This document shows positions 22,752 through 31,773 of a DNA stretch of 64,000 nucleotides, in pieces; the stretch's first letter is position 1, and each line of letters begins with the position of its first letter. Source of the DNA: Emergencia sp. (lineage in GTDB: Bacteria > Bacillota > Clostridia > Peptostreptococcales > Anaerovoracaceae); assembly GCA_022767345.1 (NCBI GenBank), contig JALEOD010000044.1:62001-126000 (forward strand), written 5' to 3'. The notes beneath the pieces were generated by a model. The model worked only from the letters and a program-made list of their open reading frames with translations. It ran no database searches and was not told the origin of the DNA. The position numbers and the translations under genes are program-made.

Positions 22752-24497
22752 ATGGCAAAAGAAAAAATTAATTTTGAAGATGCGGATATGAAGCTTCGGT
22801 ATAGACATACAACATCTCACATCATGGCGCAGGCAGTAAAGAACCTGTGGCCTGACGCTAAACTGGCAATCGGACCAGCCATCGATAACGGATTTTATTA
22901 CGATATCGATATGGAGTATAAGCTTGGAGATCAGGACCTTTTAAAAATCCAGAAGGAAATGAAAAAGGTGATTCAGGCCAATTACAGGCTGGAGAGGTTT
23001 GAATTGCCGAGGGAAGAAGCAATCAAGTACATGGCTGACAGAAACGAGGACTACAAGGTAGAGCTGATTCAGGATTTACCGGAAGATGCGGTCATTTCAT
23101 TCTACCAGCAGGGTGACTTTGTCGACCTTTGCGCAGGGCCTCATATGGAGTCTACTGGTCAGATTAAAGCAGTGAAGCTGATGAGTGTGGCAGGCGCTTA
23201 CTGGAGAGGCGATGAGCACAACAAAATGCTGCAGAGAATTTACGGAACCTGCTTCCCGACCCAGGAAGAACTGGACGAATACATCAACAGACTAGAAGAA
23301 GCGAAAAAGAGAGACCATAGAAAAATCGGCAAGGAAATGGATTTATTTGCGATTTTTGAAGAAGGCCCGGGAGTCCCGTTCTTTATGCCAAAGGGCATGA
23401 TTATCAGAAACGAACTGGAAAATTTCTGGAGAGAAGAACACCGCAAGAGAGGCTATCAGGAAATCAAAACGCCGCTGATTTTAAATGAACAGCTGTGGAG
23501 AACTTCCGGCCACTGGGATCACTATAAAGACAATATGTACTTTACCAAGATTGACGATGTGGATTTTGCAGTAAAGCCGATGAACTGCCCGGGTTCCATG
23601 CTTTCCTATAAGAGAAAGATGTGGTCCTACAGAGATTTCCCGATTAGAATGGGCGAACTGGGTCAGGTGCACAGACATGAGCTTTCTGGTGCCCTCCATG
23701 GCTTGATGAGAGTACGTACGTTTACACAGGATGATGCTCATATCTTTATGCTGCCGGAGCAGATTAAAGACGAAATCGTAGGCGTAGCTAAATTCATCGA
23801 TGATGTTTACAGCATGTTTGGATTTAAGTATCACATTGAGCTTTCCACCAGACCGGAAGATTCTATGGGAACCGACGAAGAATGGGCAATGGCCGAAGAC
23901 GCTCTTCGTGAAGCAATGACGGAAGTCGGCGTGCCTTATGTCATCAACGAAGGAGACGGTGCGTTCTACGGGCCAAAGCTTGACTTCCATCTGGAAGACT
24001 CCATTGGAAGAACCTGGCAGTGCGGAACCATTCAGCTGGATATGCAGATGCCGCAGAGATTTGAACTGACTTATGTAGGTTCCGACAACGAAAAGCACAG
24101 ACCGGTAATGATTCACAGAGTTATCTTCGGTTCCATCGAACGTTTCATCGGTATCCTGACTGAACACTTTGCCGGTAAGTTCCCACTGTGGCTGGCGCCG
24201 GTACAGGTGAAGCTGCTGACTGTTGCGGAAGCATTCTCTGATTACGCAAAGGAAATCGCTGCAAAATGTGAAGAAGCAGGTCTGCGTGTGGAACTCGACC
24301 TGAGAAACGAAAAAATCGGCTACAAGCTGAGAGAAGCCAGAAACGAGAGAGTTTCTTACATCTGCGTCATCGGTGAGAGAGAATCAGAAGCGGGCACTCT
24401 GTCTGTTCGCTCCACTAAAGTGGGTGATTTAGGCGAAATGAACGCCGATGAATTTGTTGCAAAACTTGTTGAGGAAATCAAGACAAAGGCGATTTAA
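22752..24497 (+). CDS. thrS: Threonyl-tRNA synthetase lacking the TGS domain
   Basis: The 581-residue enzyme charges tRNA-Thr. It begins with the N2 editing domain: RYRHTTSHIMAQAVKNLWPDA contains the HxxxH zinc-like motif and DLCAGPHMESTGQIKA completes the editing site. The class II catalytic core has MNCPGSM, RMGELGQVHRHELSGALHG (motif 2) and a motif 3 near VIFGSIERFIG, followed by the anticodon domain. The usual TGS domain of about 60 residues is absent and no in-frame coding sequence for it lies upstream. The start at 22752 follows AAGGAGAGAG. No T-box leader fits the 27 bases after the LCP gene. Confidence 0.93.
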   Translation: MAKEKINFEDADMKLRYRHTTSHIMAQAVKNLWPDAKLAIGPAIDNGFYYDIDMEYKLGDQDLLKIQKEMKKVIQANYRLERFELPREEAIKYMADRNEDYKVELIQDLPEDAVISFYQQGDFVDLCAGPHMESTGQIKAVKLMSVAGAYWRGDEHNKMLQRIYGTCFPTQEELDEYINRLEEAKKRDHRKIGKEMDLFAIFEEGPGVPFFMPKGMIIRNELENFWREEHRKRGYQEIKTPLILNEQLWRTSGHWDHYKDNMYFTKIDDVDFAVKPMNCPGSMLSYKRKMWSYRDFPIRMGELGQVHRHELSGALHGLMRVRTFTQDDAHIFMLPEQIKDEIVGVAKFIDDVYSMFGFKYHIELSTRPEDSMGTDEEWAMAEDALREAMTEVGVPYVINEGDGAFYGPKLDFHLEDSIGRTWQCGTIQLDMQMPQRFELTYVGSDNEKHRPVMIHRVIFGSIERFIGILTEHFAGKFPLWLAPVQVKLLTVAEAFSDYAKEIAAKCEEAGLRVELDLRNEKIGYKLREARNERVSYICVIGERESEAGTLSVRSTKVGDLGEMNADEFVAKLVEEIKTKAI

Positions 24498-24499
24498 TT

Positions 24500-24781
24500 A
24501 TGTATAAAAAAGATATAGCTGAAGAATGGAGAGGCGGGGTTTACCTTTGCACCGCTGAGGATAATCTGGAAGCGGATCTTCTGGAATCCAAACTTCGCAG
24601 CGAGGAGATAACCTGTATTCGCAGATATGAAGGCGGCGGTAACTACGTGGAAATCTTTATGGGCATTAACAGCGCCCGGGGCATTGACCTATTCGTAGCG
24701 CCGGAGCATCTTACAGATGCTGTGAATATTATCGTTCCTGTCGATTTAGATGATTGTGAGGAAATAGAAGAAGACTGTTAA
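24500..24781 (+). CDS. DUF2007-like putative signal-transducing protein
   Basis: The 93-residue protein has the DUF2007 layout: LCTAEDNLEADLLESKLRSEEI, CIRRYEGGGNYVEIFMG and IDLFVAPEHLTDAVNII, ending in an acidic tail. The start lies two bases after the thrS stop, so the two are translated together. Family members are small proteins of unproven signalling role. A bidirectional terminator follows at once. Confidence 0.75.
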   Translation: MYKKDIAEEWRGGVYLCTAEDNLEADLLESKLRSEEITCIRRYEGGGNYVEIFMGINSARGIDLFVAPEHLTDAVNIIVPVDLDDCEEIEEDC

Positions 24782-24788
24782 AGATGCG

Positions 24789-24837
24789 AAAAGACCCTGT
24801 ATGCGTTTTAATTGCTGTTCAGGGTCTTTTCTGTTTT
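24789..24837. terminator. Bidirectional terminator
   Basis: AAAAGACCCTG at 24789-24799 pairs perfectly with CAGGGTCTTTT at 24820-24830, followed by CTGTTTTT; on the other strand the AAAA gives a T run. It serves the thrS side and the converging transglutaminase gene. Confidence 0.9.
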
Positions 24838-24861
24838 TAAATTATTCCTTGAATTCCCCTG

Positions 24862-27366
24862 TTAATTTGCATTCTGAGCCTCGAATGCGTTCTTGATTGT
24901 GTTTGAAGGGGTTGCAGGTTTACTAGCTTTGTATAGAATTTTAATGTCTAAATATTCCCACTTAGTATAGTATACTTTACCATTAATAGTTTTGACACCT
25001 CGAATTTTATAATAATATTTATATCCCTTTTTTAGATTGGAGGTATTAGTAAATTTGCTTTTTTTAGTTGAGCCAAGTTTGCTGTAGCCGGAATTGGGTT
25101 TGCAGGACTTCCATATCTGATAGCTGTCGGGTTTTATCTCTAAAGAACCTTCCAGATGCCAACTTAGAGCTACTTTATCTTTATTGCCTTTAATCAGATT
25201 AATATTACCAATAATGTTTTGTCTGTGGATTGCTTTAATTTCTTCTAAAATTTTATCAGTTGGCATTGTTTGAGCACGGGTATTAAATAGAACGTGCCAA
25301 GTATTGCTTCCTATCTTTCCAGTAGCTGTAATACCGTTGACATGTTGGAAATTTTCTACTGCTTCGGTTAGAGAGACACTATAAACGCCATCGATGACGC
25401 CGTTGTAGTAACCCAGTGCTTTTAAGCGTTTTTGGACTGCTTCAATATATGGAATATATATGGCTTCATTTCTGCCTTCGTATAAATAGTAGCAATAGCT
25501 GTTTGGATCCAGATTAAATCTGATTTCGTAATTGCGAAAATCGGGGTTCATAGAGTAGCCGGATGAATTTGAACTTAGTTTTTTTCCTCCTCCGTTATAG
25601 ATACCGCTGGCTTTGTATCCAATGTCAGCTTTGAAAATCACTTCTACTTTTTTCTTTTTTTCGGTATCATATTTTAGTTGAAAGGTGCCGTTGCTGCCGG
25701 TATAAATGTGAATATTTTTATGATTGGCATACAAGCGAGCTTCTTTCAGCTTGTTATCAGTTGAAATATTGGCATTTTTTAGCCTCTTTGTGTTTTCTAA
25801 ATTTATAGATTCTAAATTGTTGTTGTAAAGCCTTACGGTCTCAAGGTTGGGACAGTTGCTCAAGTCGACATGCTCCAGTTCATTGTGATGCATAGAAAAC
25901 AGCTTTAGTTTTGTGAAACCGGAAAAGTCAGCACTTCCCTGAAAACCCTTATTGCTCCATTGAATCTGGGCCGTTTTTCCATAAGCATCGGTCATGAAGT
26001 TGGCTTTAAATCCGTCTCCCCAGGTAGTCTTATCCCACTGTTTATAGTTGTCGTTCATGATTTTGCCATTTAGTTGGTCGTTAGTTTTCGTGTTTAAAAA
26101 TACAGTCAATTTATCAATTTCATATTGATCGGTAATCAGATATCCAAATCGCTTCTCAGGATAGATGTTGTGATATATATGAGAAACTGCAATTTGTTCA
26201 TCGGAAGGATCGAAGAAAGTATAGCTGCACAGTCCATAATATTGCCATTCTCCGGTGTTTTTGTTGTACTTATTGCTGGTGCCGATGGTTGGATCGATGA
26301 AAATCCATCTGCCGTCTACATATGACTCAACCCACCAATGATCTTTTTTGCCAATATTCTGTTCAGTTTCCCAGTTGTTGAGCGGCGAGGAAGCTCTGTG
26401 ACCAAATACGAATCTGGTCGGAATCCCCTGCGCACGTGCCAACGAGAGAAAAATAGCGGAATAGCCTTGACAGGTAGTTGCTACACGACCTTGATTGTCA
26501 CTATTTGCGCTGGCGATTTTGTTCACATGGTTATACAGATTATCATATGGATTTGCATATTGAAAAGAGTGTGTAACATAGGCAATGGTGTCATAGTAAA
26601 ATTGTCCGGATACATATTCGTAAATCTTTAAAAGTTTTTCATAATCATTGTTGGCGCTTGCGGTAATCTGATCTGATATCTCACGCATAAATTGGATTTT
26701 ATATGGCGTCATTTCCTTATAATAGTCAGTGGAAGGAATTTTCAGTGTAAATCTGATATCTGACAAAGTTTCATCTAAGTACCAGTCTGGATTATAGGCG
26801 GCACCAATTTCTTTGATACGCTGATTTTCAGCAATAACATCATCATATTTGAAAATTTCGGGTGTTCCTTTGTTCAGATTAAAAACCAGATTTCTGTATA
26901 AGCTGCCATTGTTAGGATGCTTTTGATATATGTCGTTTTCATCCTGAATACGGGAGATATATAAGAAGTACTGTCCATCTTTAACTTTCTTTTCGGAAAA
27001 GTCGATGGTATGTGTAAAACCATAAATTGGTTGACCAGTCATGGTCTCACCCATATCTCGAGCTGTAATGAAGGTGTCTAAATCAGTGAAACATCTTTTA
27101 GGAATGACACCGTAAAGTGCAATACGGAATTCTGCTGAAGGCAGTAAAGTTTTGAATTCAATAGTCATTTTTTTCCCATTAACAGTTGCTTTACAGTAAT
27201 CATTTTCCATAGTAGCGCTGGATTGAAAGGACTTAGTGATATGAGGCTTTTCAACGGTTTCTTTTGCTGCGGCAAATCCGTGTGCGGGAAGGAGACCGGT
27301 TATAACTAGTAAAAGTATTAAAATGGAAGAAAATAACAGAATGTTTCTTTTTCTAAAGTTTTGCAC
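24862..27366 (-). CDS. Secreted transglutaminase-like protein with LRR, peptidoglycan-binding and Fn3-like parts
   Basis: The 834-residue protein starts with a signal peptide (NILLFSSILILLLVITGLLP). A transglutaminase-like core follows at about residues 240-370: catalytic Cys in ATTCQGYSAIFLSLARA, His in KKDHWWVESYVDG and Asp in WIFIDPTIG. Residues 475-560 hold leucine-rich-like repeats (LEHVDLSNCPNLETVRLYNN). A PG_binding_1 unit (VQKRLKALGYYNGVIDGVY, residues 650-705) and a fibronectin-III-like end complete it. There is no LPXTG anchor, so wall attachment probably uses the peptidoglycan-binding unit. The GTG start at 27366 follows AAAGGAG and overlaps the upstream FAD gene by 14 bases. Confidence 0.85.
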   Translation of the reverse strand: MQNFRKRNILLFSSILILLLVITGLLPAHGFAAAKETVEKPHITKSFQSSATMENDYCKATVNGKKMTIEFKTLLPSAEFRIALYGVIPKRCFTDLDTFITARDMGETMTGQPIYGFTHTIDFSEKKVKDGQYFLYISRIQDENDIYQKHPNNGSLYRNLVFNLNKGTPEIFKYDDVIAENQRIKEIGAAYNPDWYLDETLSDIRFTLKIPSTDYYKEMTPYKIQFMREISDQITASANNDYEKLLKIYEYVSGQFYYDTIAYVTHSFQYANPYDNLYNHVNKIASANSDNQGRVATTCQGYSAIFLSLARAQGIPTRFVFGHRASSPLNNWETEQNIGKKDHWWVESYVDGRWIFIDPTIGTSNKYNKNTGEWQYYGLCSYTFFDPSDEQIAVSHIYHNIYPEKRFGYLITDQYEIDKLTVFLNTKTNDQLNGKIMNDNYKQWDKTTWGDGFKANFMTDAYGKTAQIQWSNKGFQGSADFSGFTKLKLFSMHHNELEHVDLSNCPNLETVRLYNNNLESINLENTKRLKNANISTDNKLKEARLYANHKNIHIYTGSNGTFQLKYDTEKKKKVEVIFKADIGYKASGIYNGGGKKLSSNSSGYSMNPDFRNYEIRFNLDPNSYCYYLYEGRNEAIYIPYIEAVQKRLKALGYYNGVIDGVYSVSLTEAVENFQHVNGITATGKIGSNTWHVLFNTRAQTMPTDKILEEIKAIHRQNIIGNINLIKGNKDKVALSWHLEGSLEIKPDSYQIWKSCKPNSGYSKLGSTKKSKFTNTSNLKKGYKYYYKIRGVKTINGKVYYTKWEYLDIKILYKASKPATPSNTIKNAFEAQNAN

Positions 27367-28564
27367 TTTGTTCTCCTTTCAGTTTAGAGTTTATTATATT
27401 AGATGCGGCGCAGGCAGAGGAATACGCAAATTGCAGATTGTAGCCTCCTGTTGCACCATCGATATCAAGGCATTCGCCAATAATGAAAAGACCTGGATAA
27501 CGACTGCACTCCATGGTTTTGCAGTTTATTTCTGAAAGGGAAATACCGCCTGAGGTGACCATGGCTTTGCGATAATCTCCCAGTGAGGTCACTATAAATG
27601 TATCTTCGGTGAGCCTTTCTGCGATGGCTTTGGACTTTTCACCGGTTTCAGCGATGATTGTTTTTAAAAAATTTTTCGGCAAATTCAGCTGACCTGCAAG
27701 AAGATTGTCAAGCTGTTTGCTGCTGTTTTTTATCACATGATTTATTTTCTCCAGAACTTCTGATTTTTCGCATGGATATAAATAGTTTAACATAATTTTG
27801 TCGTTTTTTTTGATATCTTTGGAAAAATTTAAAATTAAAGGACCGGAAAAATTTTCATGGGTGAAAAGTAGTGGACCGTTGCCGCGAACGCACAATTTGC
27901 CGCCTCGCCAGACAGAGAGTCCTGTCTGTTCAAAGGCAATTCCAGACAATTCCCTGTAAGGATAAGCTGTCACATTGACTGGCGTCAAAGCAGGCTGCAG
28001 CACAGTAACAGCAAGTCCGAGGGAATGCTGCAAAAGCTGAAAAACGCTGCCGTCCGAACCAGTTTGCGGGTAAGAACAGCCTCCAGTAGCGATTACCAAA
28101 TTTTTACAATGGTAAGAATCGGTGTTTGTGCGGACCTGCCATGTACCGTTATGCTGTGAAATATCTGTAACTGGCGATTCATACTTGATAGAAAAGCCGT
28201 TTTTGCAGCCTTTTTGAATCAGCATATCTCGAATATCTTTTGCTTTCATGGATCTTGGAAAGATTTTTCCGTCCTCCCGCTCCCAGGTAGGTATGTCGTT
28301 TTTATGCAAAAAATTCTGCAGCTGCAGGTTATTATACTTGTATAGGCAGCTTCTGATTTTACCGCCGTTTTTACCGTACATTGGAATGAAGTCTTTGATG
28401 GAACCGCCGTGGGTAACATTGCACTGACCGGCGCCGCTCATCAGAAGCTTGGTGCCCGGCCGTTGTGTTTTTTCAAGAATCAGTCCGTTTATTCCTGCCG
28501 GAAAAACGGCGCTGCAGAATAGCCCCGCAGCACCGGCGCCGACGATGATACAATCATAAATCAT
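27353..28564 (-). CDS. FAD-dependent oxidoreductase of the HI0933/YhiN family
   Basis: The 403-residue flavoprotein has an N-terminal dinucleotide site (CIIVGAGAAGLFCSAVF), the family mark LLMSGAGQCNVTHGG, a second site around NLVIATGGCSYPQTGSDG, and the C-terminal LFIIGECLDIDGATGGYNLQFA. The family is widespread and its reaction is not settled; members are often annotated as aminoacetone oxidase-like. The last 14 bases overlap the transglutaminase gene, so the two are coupled despite unrelated functions. The start follows AAAGGACCTATTCC. Confidence 0.88.
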   Translation of the reverse strand: MIYDCIIVGAGAAGLFCSAVFPAGINGLILEKTQRPGTKLLMSGAGQCNVTHGGSIKDFIPMYGKNGGKIRSCLYKYNNLQLQNFLHKNDIPTWEREDGKIFPRSMKAKDIRDMLIQKGCKNGFSIKYESPVTDISQHNGTWQVRTNTDSYHCKNLVIATGGCSYPQTGSDGSVFQLLQHSLGLAVTVLQPALTPVNVTAYPYRELSGIAFEQTGLSVWRGGKLCVRGNGPLLFTHENFSGPLILNFSKDIKKNDKIMLNYLYPCEKSEVLEKINHVIKNSSKQLDNLLAGQLNLPKNFLKTIIAETGEKSKAIAERLTEDTFIVTSLGDYRKAMVTSGGISLSEINCKTMECSRYPGLFIIGECLDIDGATGGYNLQFAYSSACAASNIINSKLKGEQSAKL

Positions 28565-29070
28565 AAAGGAATAGGTCCTTTCGTTTTAGTTCAATTTGAT
28601 CCAACGAAAATTATAACGTAATTCCCGGAAAGCGTCAACTCTCGCTGCTTGCTTGGTCACTGCCGCGATTCCGTGGCTCTGTGGTTCTGTGCGTTTCTAC
28701 AACTTGCAAAATGGATAAAATGTAAATAATGTAAAAAAATGGTTGAAATGTGGACGGGAGTCGGATATAATAAAGCTGTAGACAAAGGCATTGGTGAAAC
28801 AAAAAAACGCTTTGCAGAAAAAGACGGAATACGGCTCAAAAAAAGGAAAACTTTTTCTAAATAAATGGATCCTTTAAAATTTCTCTTCTGATAAAGAGAG
28901 AATGAGCAATTTTTTCGGAGAAAAATCGGTGGAAAGACGTAATTTAAGGAACAGATTTACTATTTTAAAGAGAATTTTATGGAGGCTAAGGAATATTTTG
29001 CATTTTGTTAATAAACAAAGGGTAGAGTTCTGCAAAACATTTTTTTGCTTCAAAAGAGAGGTGATGCAAG
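28565..29070. other. Gene-free stretch with a strong promoter but no obvious product
   Basis: No convincing coding sequence is present in 505 bases. Short tandem GTGGCTCT/GTGGTTCT units lie near 28673. A strong promoter is at 28743-28771 and a TTCTCT...AGAGAGAA hairpin at about 28883-28904. A small RNA or a long leader for the gene at 29071 are both possible. Confidence 0.4.
28743..28771 (+). promoter_or_regulatory. Strong sigma-A type promoter
   Basis: TTGAAA at 28743-28748 and TATAAT at 28766-28771 are exactly 17 bases apart. The next start codon is 300 bases away. Confidence 0.8.
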
Positions 29071-29880
29071 ATGTTATTTAATAGTTTGGAATGTGTCGAG
29101 CGAGATTTGAATTTACAAAAAAATACATTGAAACGGTATAAAGAACAACTGAAGAAATTGCCTAGAGGTGCTTTATACGCTAGTGAGAGAAACGGCGTAA
29201 AATATTACACGAAGGTCACTACTTTCCGGGGAAAAAAGCGAAGCGAGTACTTGGGAAAGGGAACAAACTCTCAGGTGCAGCTTTTGCAGAAAAAGTATTA
29301 CCTGCGCAAGGCGATTACGGCGATGGAATCGAATATTCCGATGATGGAGAAGTTTTTAAAGAACTATCAAACGATTGATCCAAATGTCTTGCAGAAACAG
29401 TTCCCTAAAGCATATCAAAGCTTGCCGCAGTCTTGCTTTGATGAAGCTGGCGTATTTGATTTAGAAAGGTGGGGCAGTGAGCCTTATGAAAAGTCAGCGA
29501 ATCGAGCCGAGAATCTGTTGAACTTTACAAAGAAGGGGGATAAAGTGCGCTCAAAATCAGAAGTCATCATTGCCAATGCAGCAGCGGCGCGCGGATTACA
29601 GTACCGATACGAGGAAGTTACATATATTAATGGATACAAAAAAGCACCGGATTTTAAGATTATAGATCCGCGAACGGGCAGAATTATCTATTGGGAACAT
29701 CTGGGACTGATTACGGACATGGAATATCTGCGGCAGGCCCTTTACCGCATTGCGGACTACATTAGAGACGGGATTATACCCGGGGTGAATCTGATCCTAA
29801 CTTTTGACGATGGGGAAAATCACATCGATTCGCTGATGATTGAACGAACGCTGGATTTGTGGTTCGGTCCGGCGGAATAG
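29071..29880 (+). CDS. Hypothetical protein with PD-(D/E)XK nuclease-like C-terminal part
   Basis: The 269-residue protein has a coiled-coil-like N-terminus (residues 1-95, including a beta-hairpin-like GVKYYTKVTTFRGKKRSEYLG between two Lys-rich helices) and a C-terminal domain. The latter has the series RSKSEVIIANAAAARGLQYRYE, APDFKIIDPRTGR and IIYWEHLG. This order of Glu, Pro-Asp and Glu-x-His matches the restriction-endonuclease-like fold seen in many clostridial hypothetical proteins. Nuclease activity is inferred only. It stands alone; the start follows AGAGAGGTGATGCAAG. Confidence 0.72.
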   Translation: MLFNSLECVERDLNLQKNTLKRYKEQLKKLPRGALYASERNGVKYYTKVTTFRGKKRSEYLGKGTNSQVQLLQKKYYLRKAITAMESNIPMMEKFLKNYQTIDPNVLQKQFPKAYQSLPQSCFDEAGVFDLERWGSEPYEKSANRAENLLNFTKKGDKVRSKSEVIIANAAAARGLQYRYEEVTYINGYKKAPDFKIIDPRTGRIIYWEHLGLITDMEYLRQALYRIADYIRDGIIPGVNLILTFDDGENHIDSLMIERTLDLWFGPAE

Positions 29881-29924
29881 CGGTGCAGCGAAGAGAAGAA
29901 AAATATTAAATGTTAAGGAAAAAC

Positions 29925-29983
29925 CCTTGACACCTGTGAAGCAATATGGTACAGTAGTACGGTGTCAAGGAATTAACCTTGAC
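29925..29983 (+). promoter_or_regulatory. ylxM-ffh promoter with three CCTTGAC sites
   Basis: TTGACA at 29927-29932 and TACAGT at 29950-29955 are 17 bases apart. CCTTGACACC at 29925-29934 overlaps the -35; its exact inverse GGTGTCAAGG is at 29961-29970 at the expected transcription start; a third CCTTGAC is at 29977-29983. GTCAAGG and CCTTGAC flank AATTAA, giving a palindrome at the start point. This may be an operator or a 5' mRNA hairpin. Confidence 0.7.
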
Positions 29984-30021
29984 GCCTGACCGGATTTTCA
30001 AGGGTGAGAAGAGGGAAAGAA

Positions 30022-30381
30022 ATGATAGATAAGATTACAGAAGCCAGCCTTTTGTATGATTTTTACGGACAGCTTCTTACAAGACGCAAGCAGGAAGTGA
30101 TGCGGCTTTATCACGAAGAGAATTTTTCGCTGGCAGAGATTGCAGAGGAGTTCGGTATATCGAGAGCGGCTGTTTATGATTCTCTGAAGACAGCAGAGAA
30201 ATCCCTCAGAGAATATGAGGAAAAACTGGGTCTGGTTGGTAAGTTTATGAAATCCGGCGAGGCGATTGCCCGCATTGATCGAATGATTTGTGATTTAACA
30301 CAGAAATATCACGAGCAGACGGACTTAATCGAAAGCCTGAAAGTGATTCAGTCGATTATCAACAGTTTGGAGGAAGCTTAA
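30022..30381 (+). CDS. ylxM: YlxM/p13-like DNA-binding protein
   Basis: The 119-residue protein is a sigma-70 region 4-like helix-turn-helix factor: YDFYGQLLTRRKQEVMRLYH, then NFSLAEIAEEFGISRAAVYD and SLKTAEKSL. YlxM genes almost always precede ffh and the product is thought to act with the signal recognition particle. The start at 30022 follows GAGGGAAAG; the frame extends six residues upstream without a ribosome site. It lies three bases before ffh. Confidence 0.92.
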   Translation: MIDKITEASLLYDFYGQLLTRRKQEVMRLYHEENFSLAEIAEEFGISRAAVYDSLKTAEKSLREYEEKLGLVGKFMKSGEAIARIDRMICDLTQKYHEQTDLIESLKVIQSIINSLEEA

Positions 30382-30384
30382 GCT

Positions 30385-31725
30385 ATGGCATTTGAAAGTT
30401 TATCAGATAAATTGCAGAACGCGTTTAAGAAGCTCCGGGGCAAAGGTGTCCTGACAGAAGCGGATATAAACGATGCAATGCGGGAAGTGAAACTGGCACT
30501 CCTTGAGGCAGATGTCAACTTCAAGGTTGTAAAAGGTTTCGTAAACGATGTAAAAGAAAAGTGTCTGGGTGCCGAAGTGTTGGAAAGTCTTACACCGGCA
30601 CAGCAGATTATCAAGATTGTCAATCAGGAACTTGTCGAACTGATGGGCGGAACCGGCAGTAAGCTGACCTATTCACCGTCAGGCTTTACCACTATTATGA
30701 TGGTAGGTCTGCAGGGTACAGGTAAAACCACCACCTGCGGAAAGCTGGCAAATTACCTGAAGCAGCACGGCAAGAAACCGATGATGTGTGCATGTGACAT
30801 TTACAGACCGGCAGCCATCGATCAGCTTGAAGTTGTGGGAAAGACTGTCAACACACCGGTATTTACCATGCGTGACAGCAAAGAGCCTGCAAAGATTGCG
30901 CTGGCAGCAAAGAAAGAAGCCGAAAAGAAAGGCTTTGACGTTCTCATCGTCGACACCGCAGGACGGCTGCAGATTGATGAGGCGTTGATGGATGAACTTG
31001 TCGATATTAAAGGAGAAGTCAGACCCCATGAGATTTTGCTGGTAGTAGATGCATTGACTGGTCAGGACGCAGTCAACGTAGCCGAAGGCTTCAACGAAAA
31101 GCTGGGCGTGGACGGAATCGTCATGACTAAGATGGACGGTGACTCCCGCGGCGGCGCGGCACTTTCCGCAAAGAAAGTAACCGGCAAGCCGATTAAATTT
31201 ATGGGTGTAGGCGAAAAGTTTGACGCACTGGAGCCTTTCCACCCGGAACGAATGGCAAGCCGTATTCTGGGCATGGGCGATATGCTTTCTCTGATTGAGA
31301 AAGCGGAGCAGGCTTTTGACCAGGAAAAAGCGGAGAAGCTGGAAGAGCGTCTTAAGAAAAATCAGTTTACCTTAGAGGATTTTCTGGATCAGATGGGACA
31401 GGTCAAGAATATGGGCGGTATCGGCAAAATTCTGGAGATGATGCCGGGCATAAGCGCTGCCCAGATGAAAGGCGTGGACCTTGAGGAAAGCGAGAAGGAA
31501 TTTCGCCAGATGGAGGCCATCATTCAGTCTATGACCATCGAGGAACGGCAGGATCCGAGTATCTTAAACGCAAGCAGGAGGAAGAGAATTGCAGCAGGCT
31601 GCGGACAGCCGGTGAGCAAGATTAACAACCTGATTAAGCGTTACGAAGAAATGAAAAAAATGGTAAAACAGCTTTCCAATCCGAAAGCCATGAAACGAAA
31701 CAAGTTATTTAGAGGTTTATTTTAA
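30385..31725 (+). CDS. ffh: Signal recognition particle protein Ffh
   Basis: The 446-residue GTPase delivers nascent membrane and secreted proteins to the translocon. It has the N domain, G1 loop GLQGTGKTTTCGKLA (about residues 107-121), DTAGRL and TKMDGDSRGG motifs, and a methionine-rich M domain with the RNA-binding stretch NASRRKRIAAGCGQPVSK. Its partner 4.5S/SRP RNA gene is not seen in the window. rpsP follows 48 bases later. Confidence 0.96.
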   Translation: MAFESLSDKLQNAFKKLRGKGVLTEADINDAMREVKLALLEADVNFKVVKGFVNDVKEKCLGAEVLESLTPAQQIIKIVNQELVELMGGTGSKLTYSPSGFTTIMMVGLQGTGKTTTCGKLANYLKQHGKKPMMCACDIYRPAAIDQLEVVGKTVNTPVFTMRDSKEPAKIALAAKKEAEKKGFDVLIVDTAGRLQIDEALMDELVDIKGEVRPHEILLVVDALTGQDAVNVAEGFNEKLGVDGIVMTKMDGDSRGGAALSAKKVTGKPIKFMGVGEKFDALEPFHPERMASRILGMGDMLSLIEKAEQAFDQEKAEKLEERLKKNQFTLEDFLDQMGQVKNMGGIGKILEMMPGISAAQMKGVDLEESEKEFRQMEAIIQSMTIEERQDPSILNASRRKRIAAGCGQPVSKINNLIKRYEEMKKMVKQLSNPKAMKRNKLFRGLF

Positions 31726-31773
31726 ACTCTGACATAAAAAGCAAAAAAATTATTATAAAAGGAGGAACAAACA

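Noticed and set aside
22510..22791. Arg/Gln-rich open frames overlapping the LCP tail on both strands
   Set aside because: They are frame shadows of the Pro-Glu-Pro-Thr-Pro-Asp codon repeats.
28657..28839. Minus-strand open frame of 60 residues
   Set aside because: No ribosome site or family features; it overlaps a strong plus-strand promoter.
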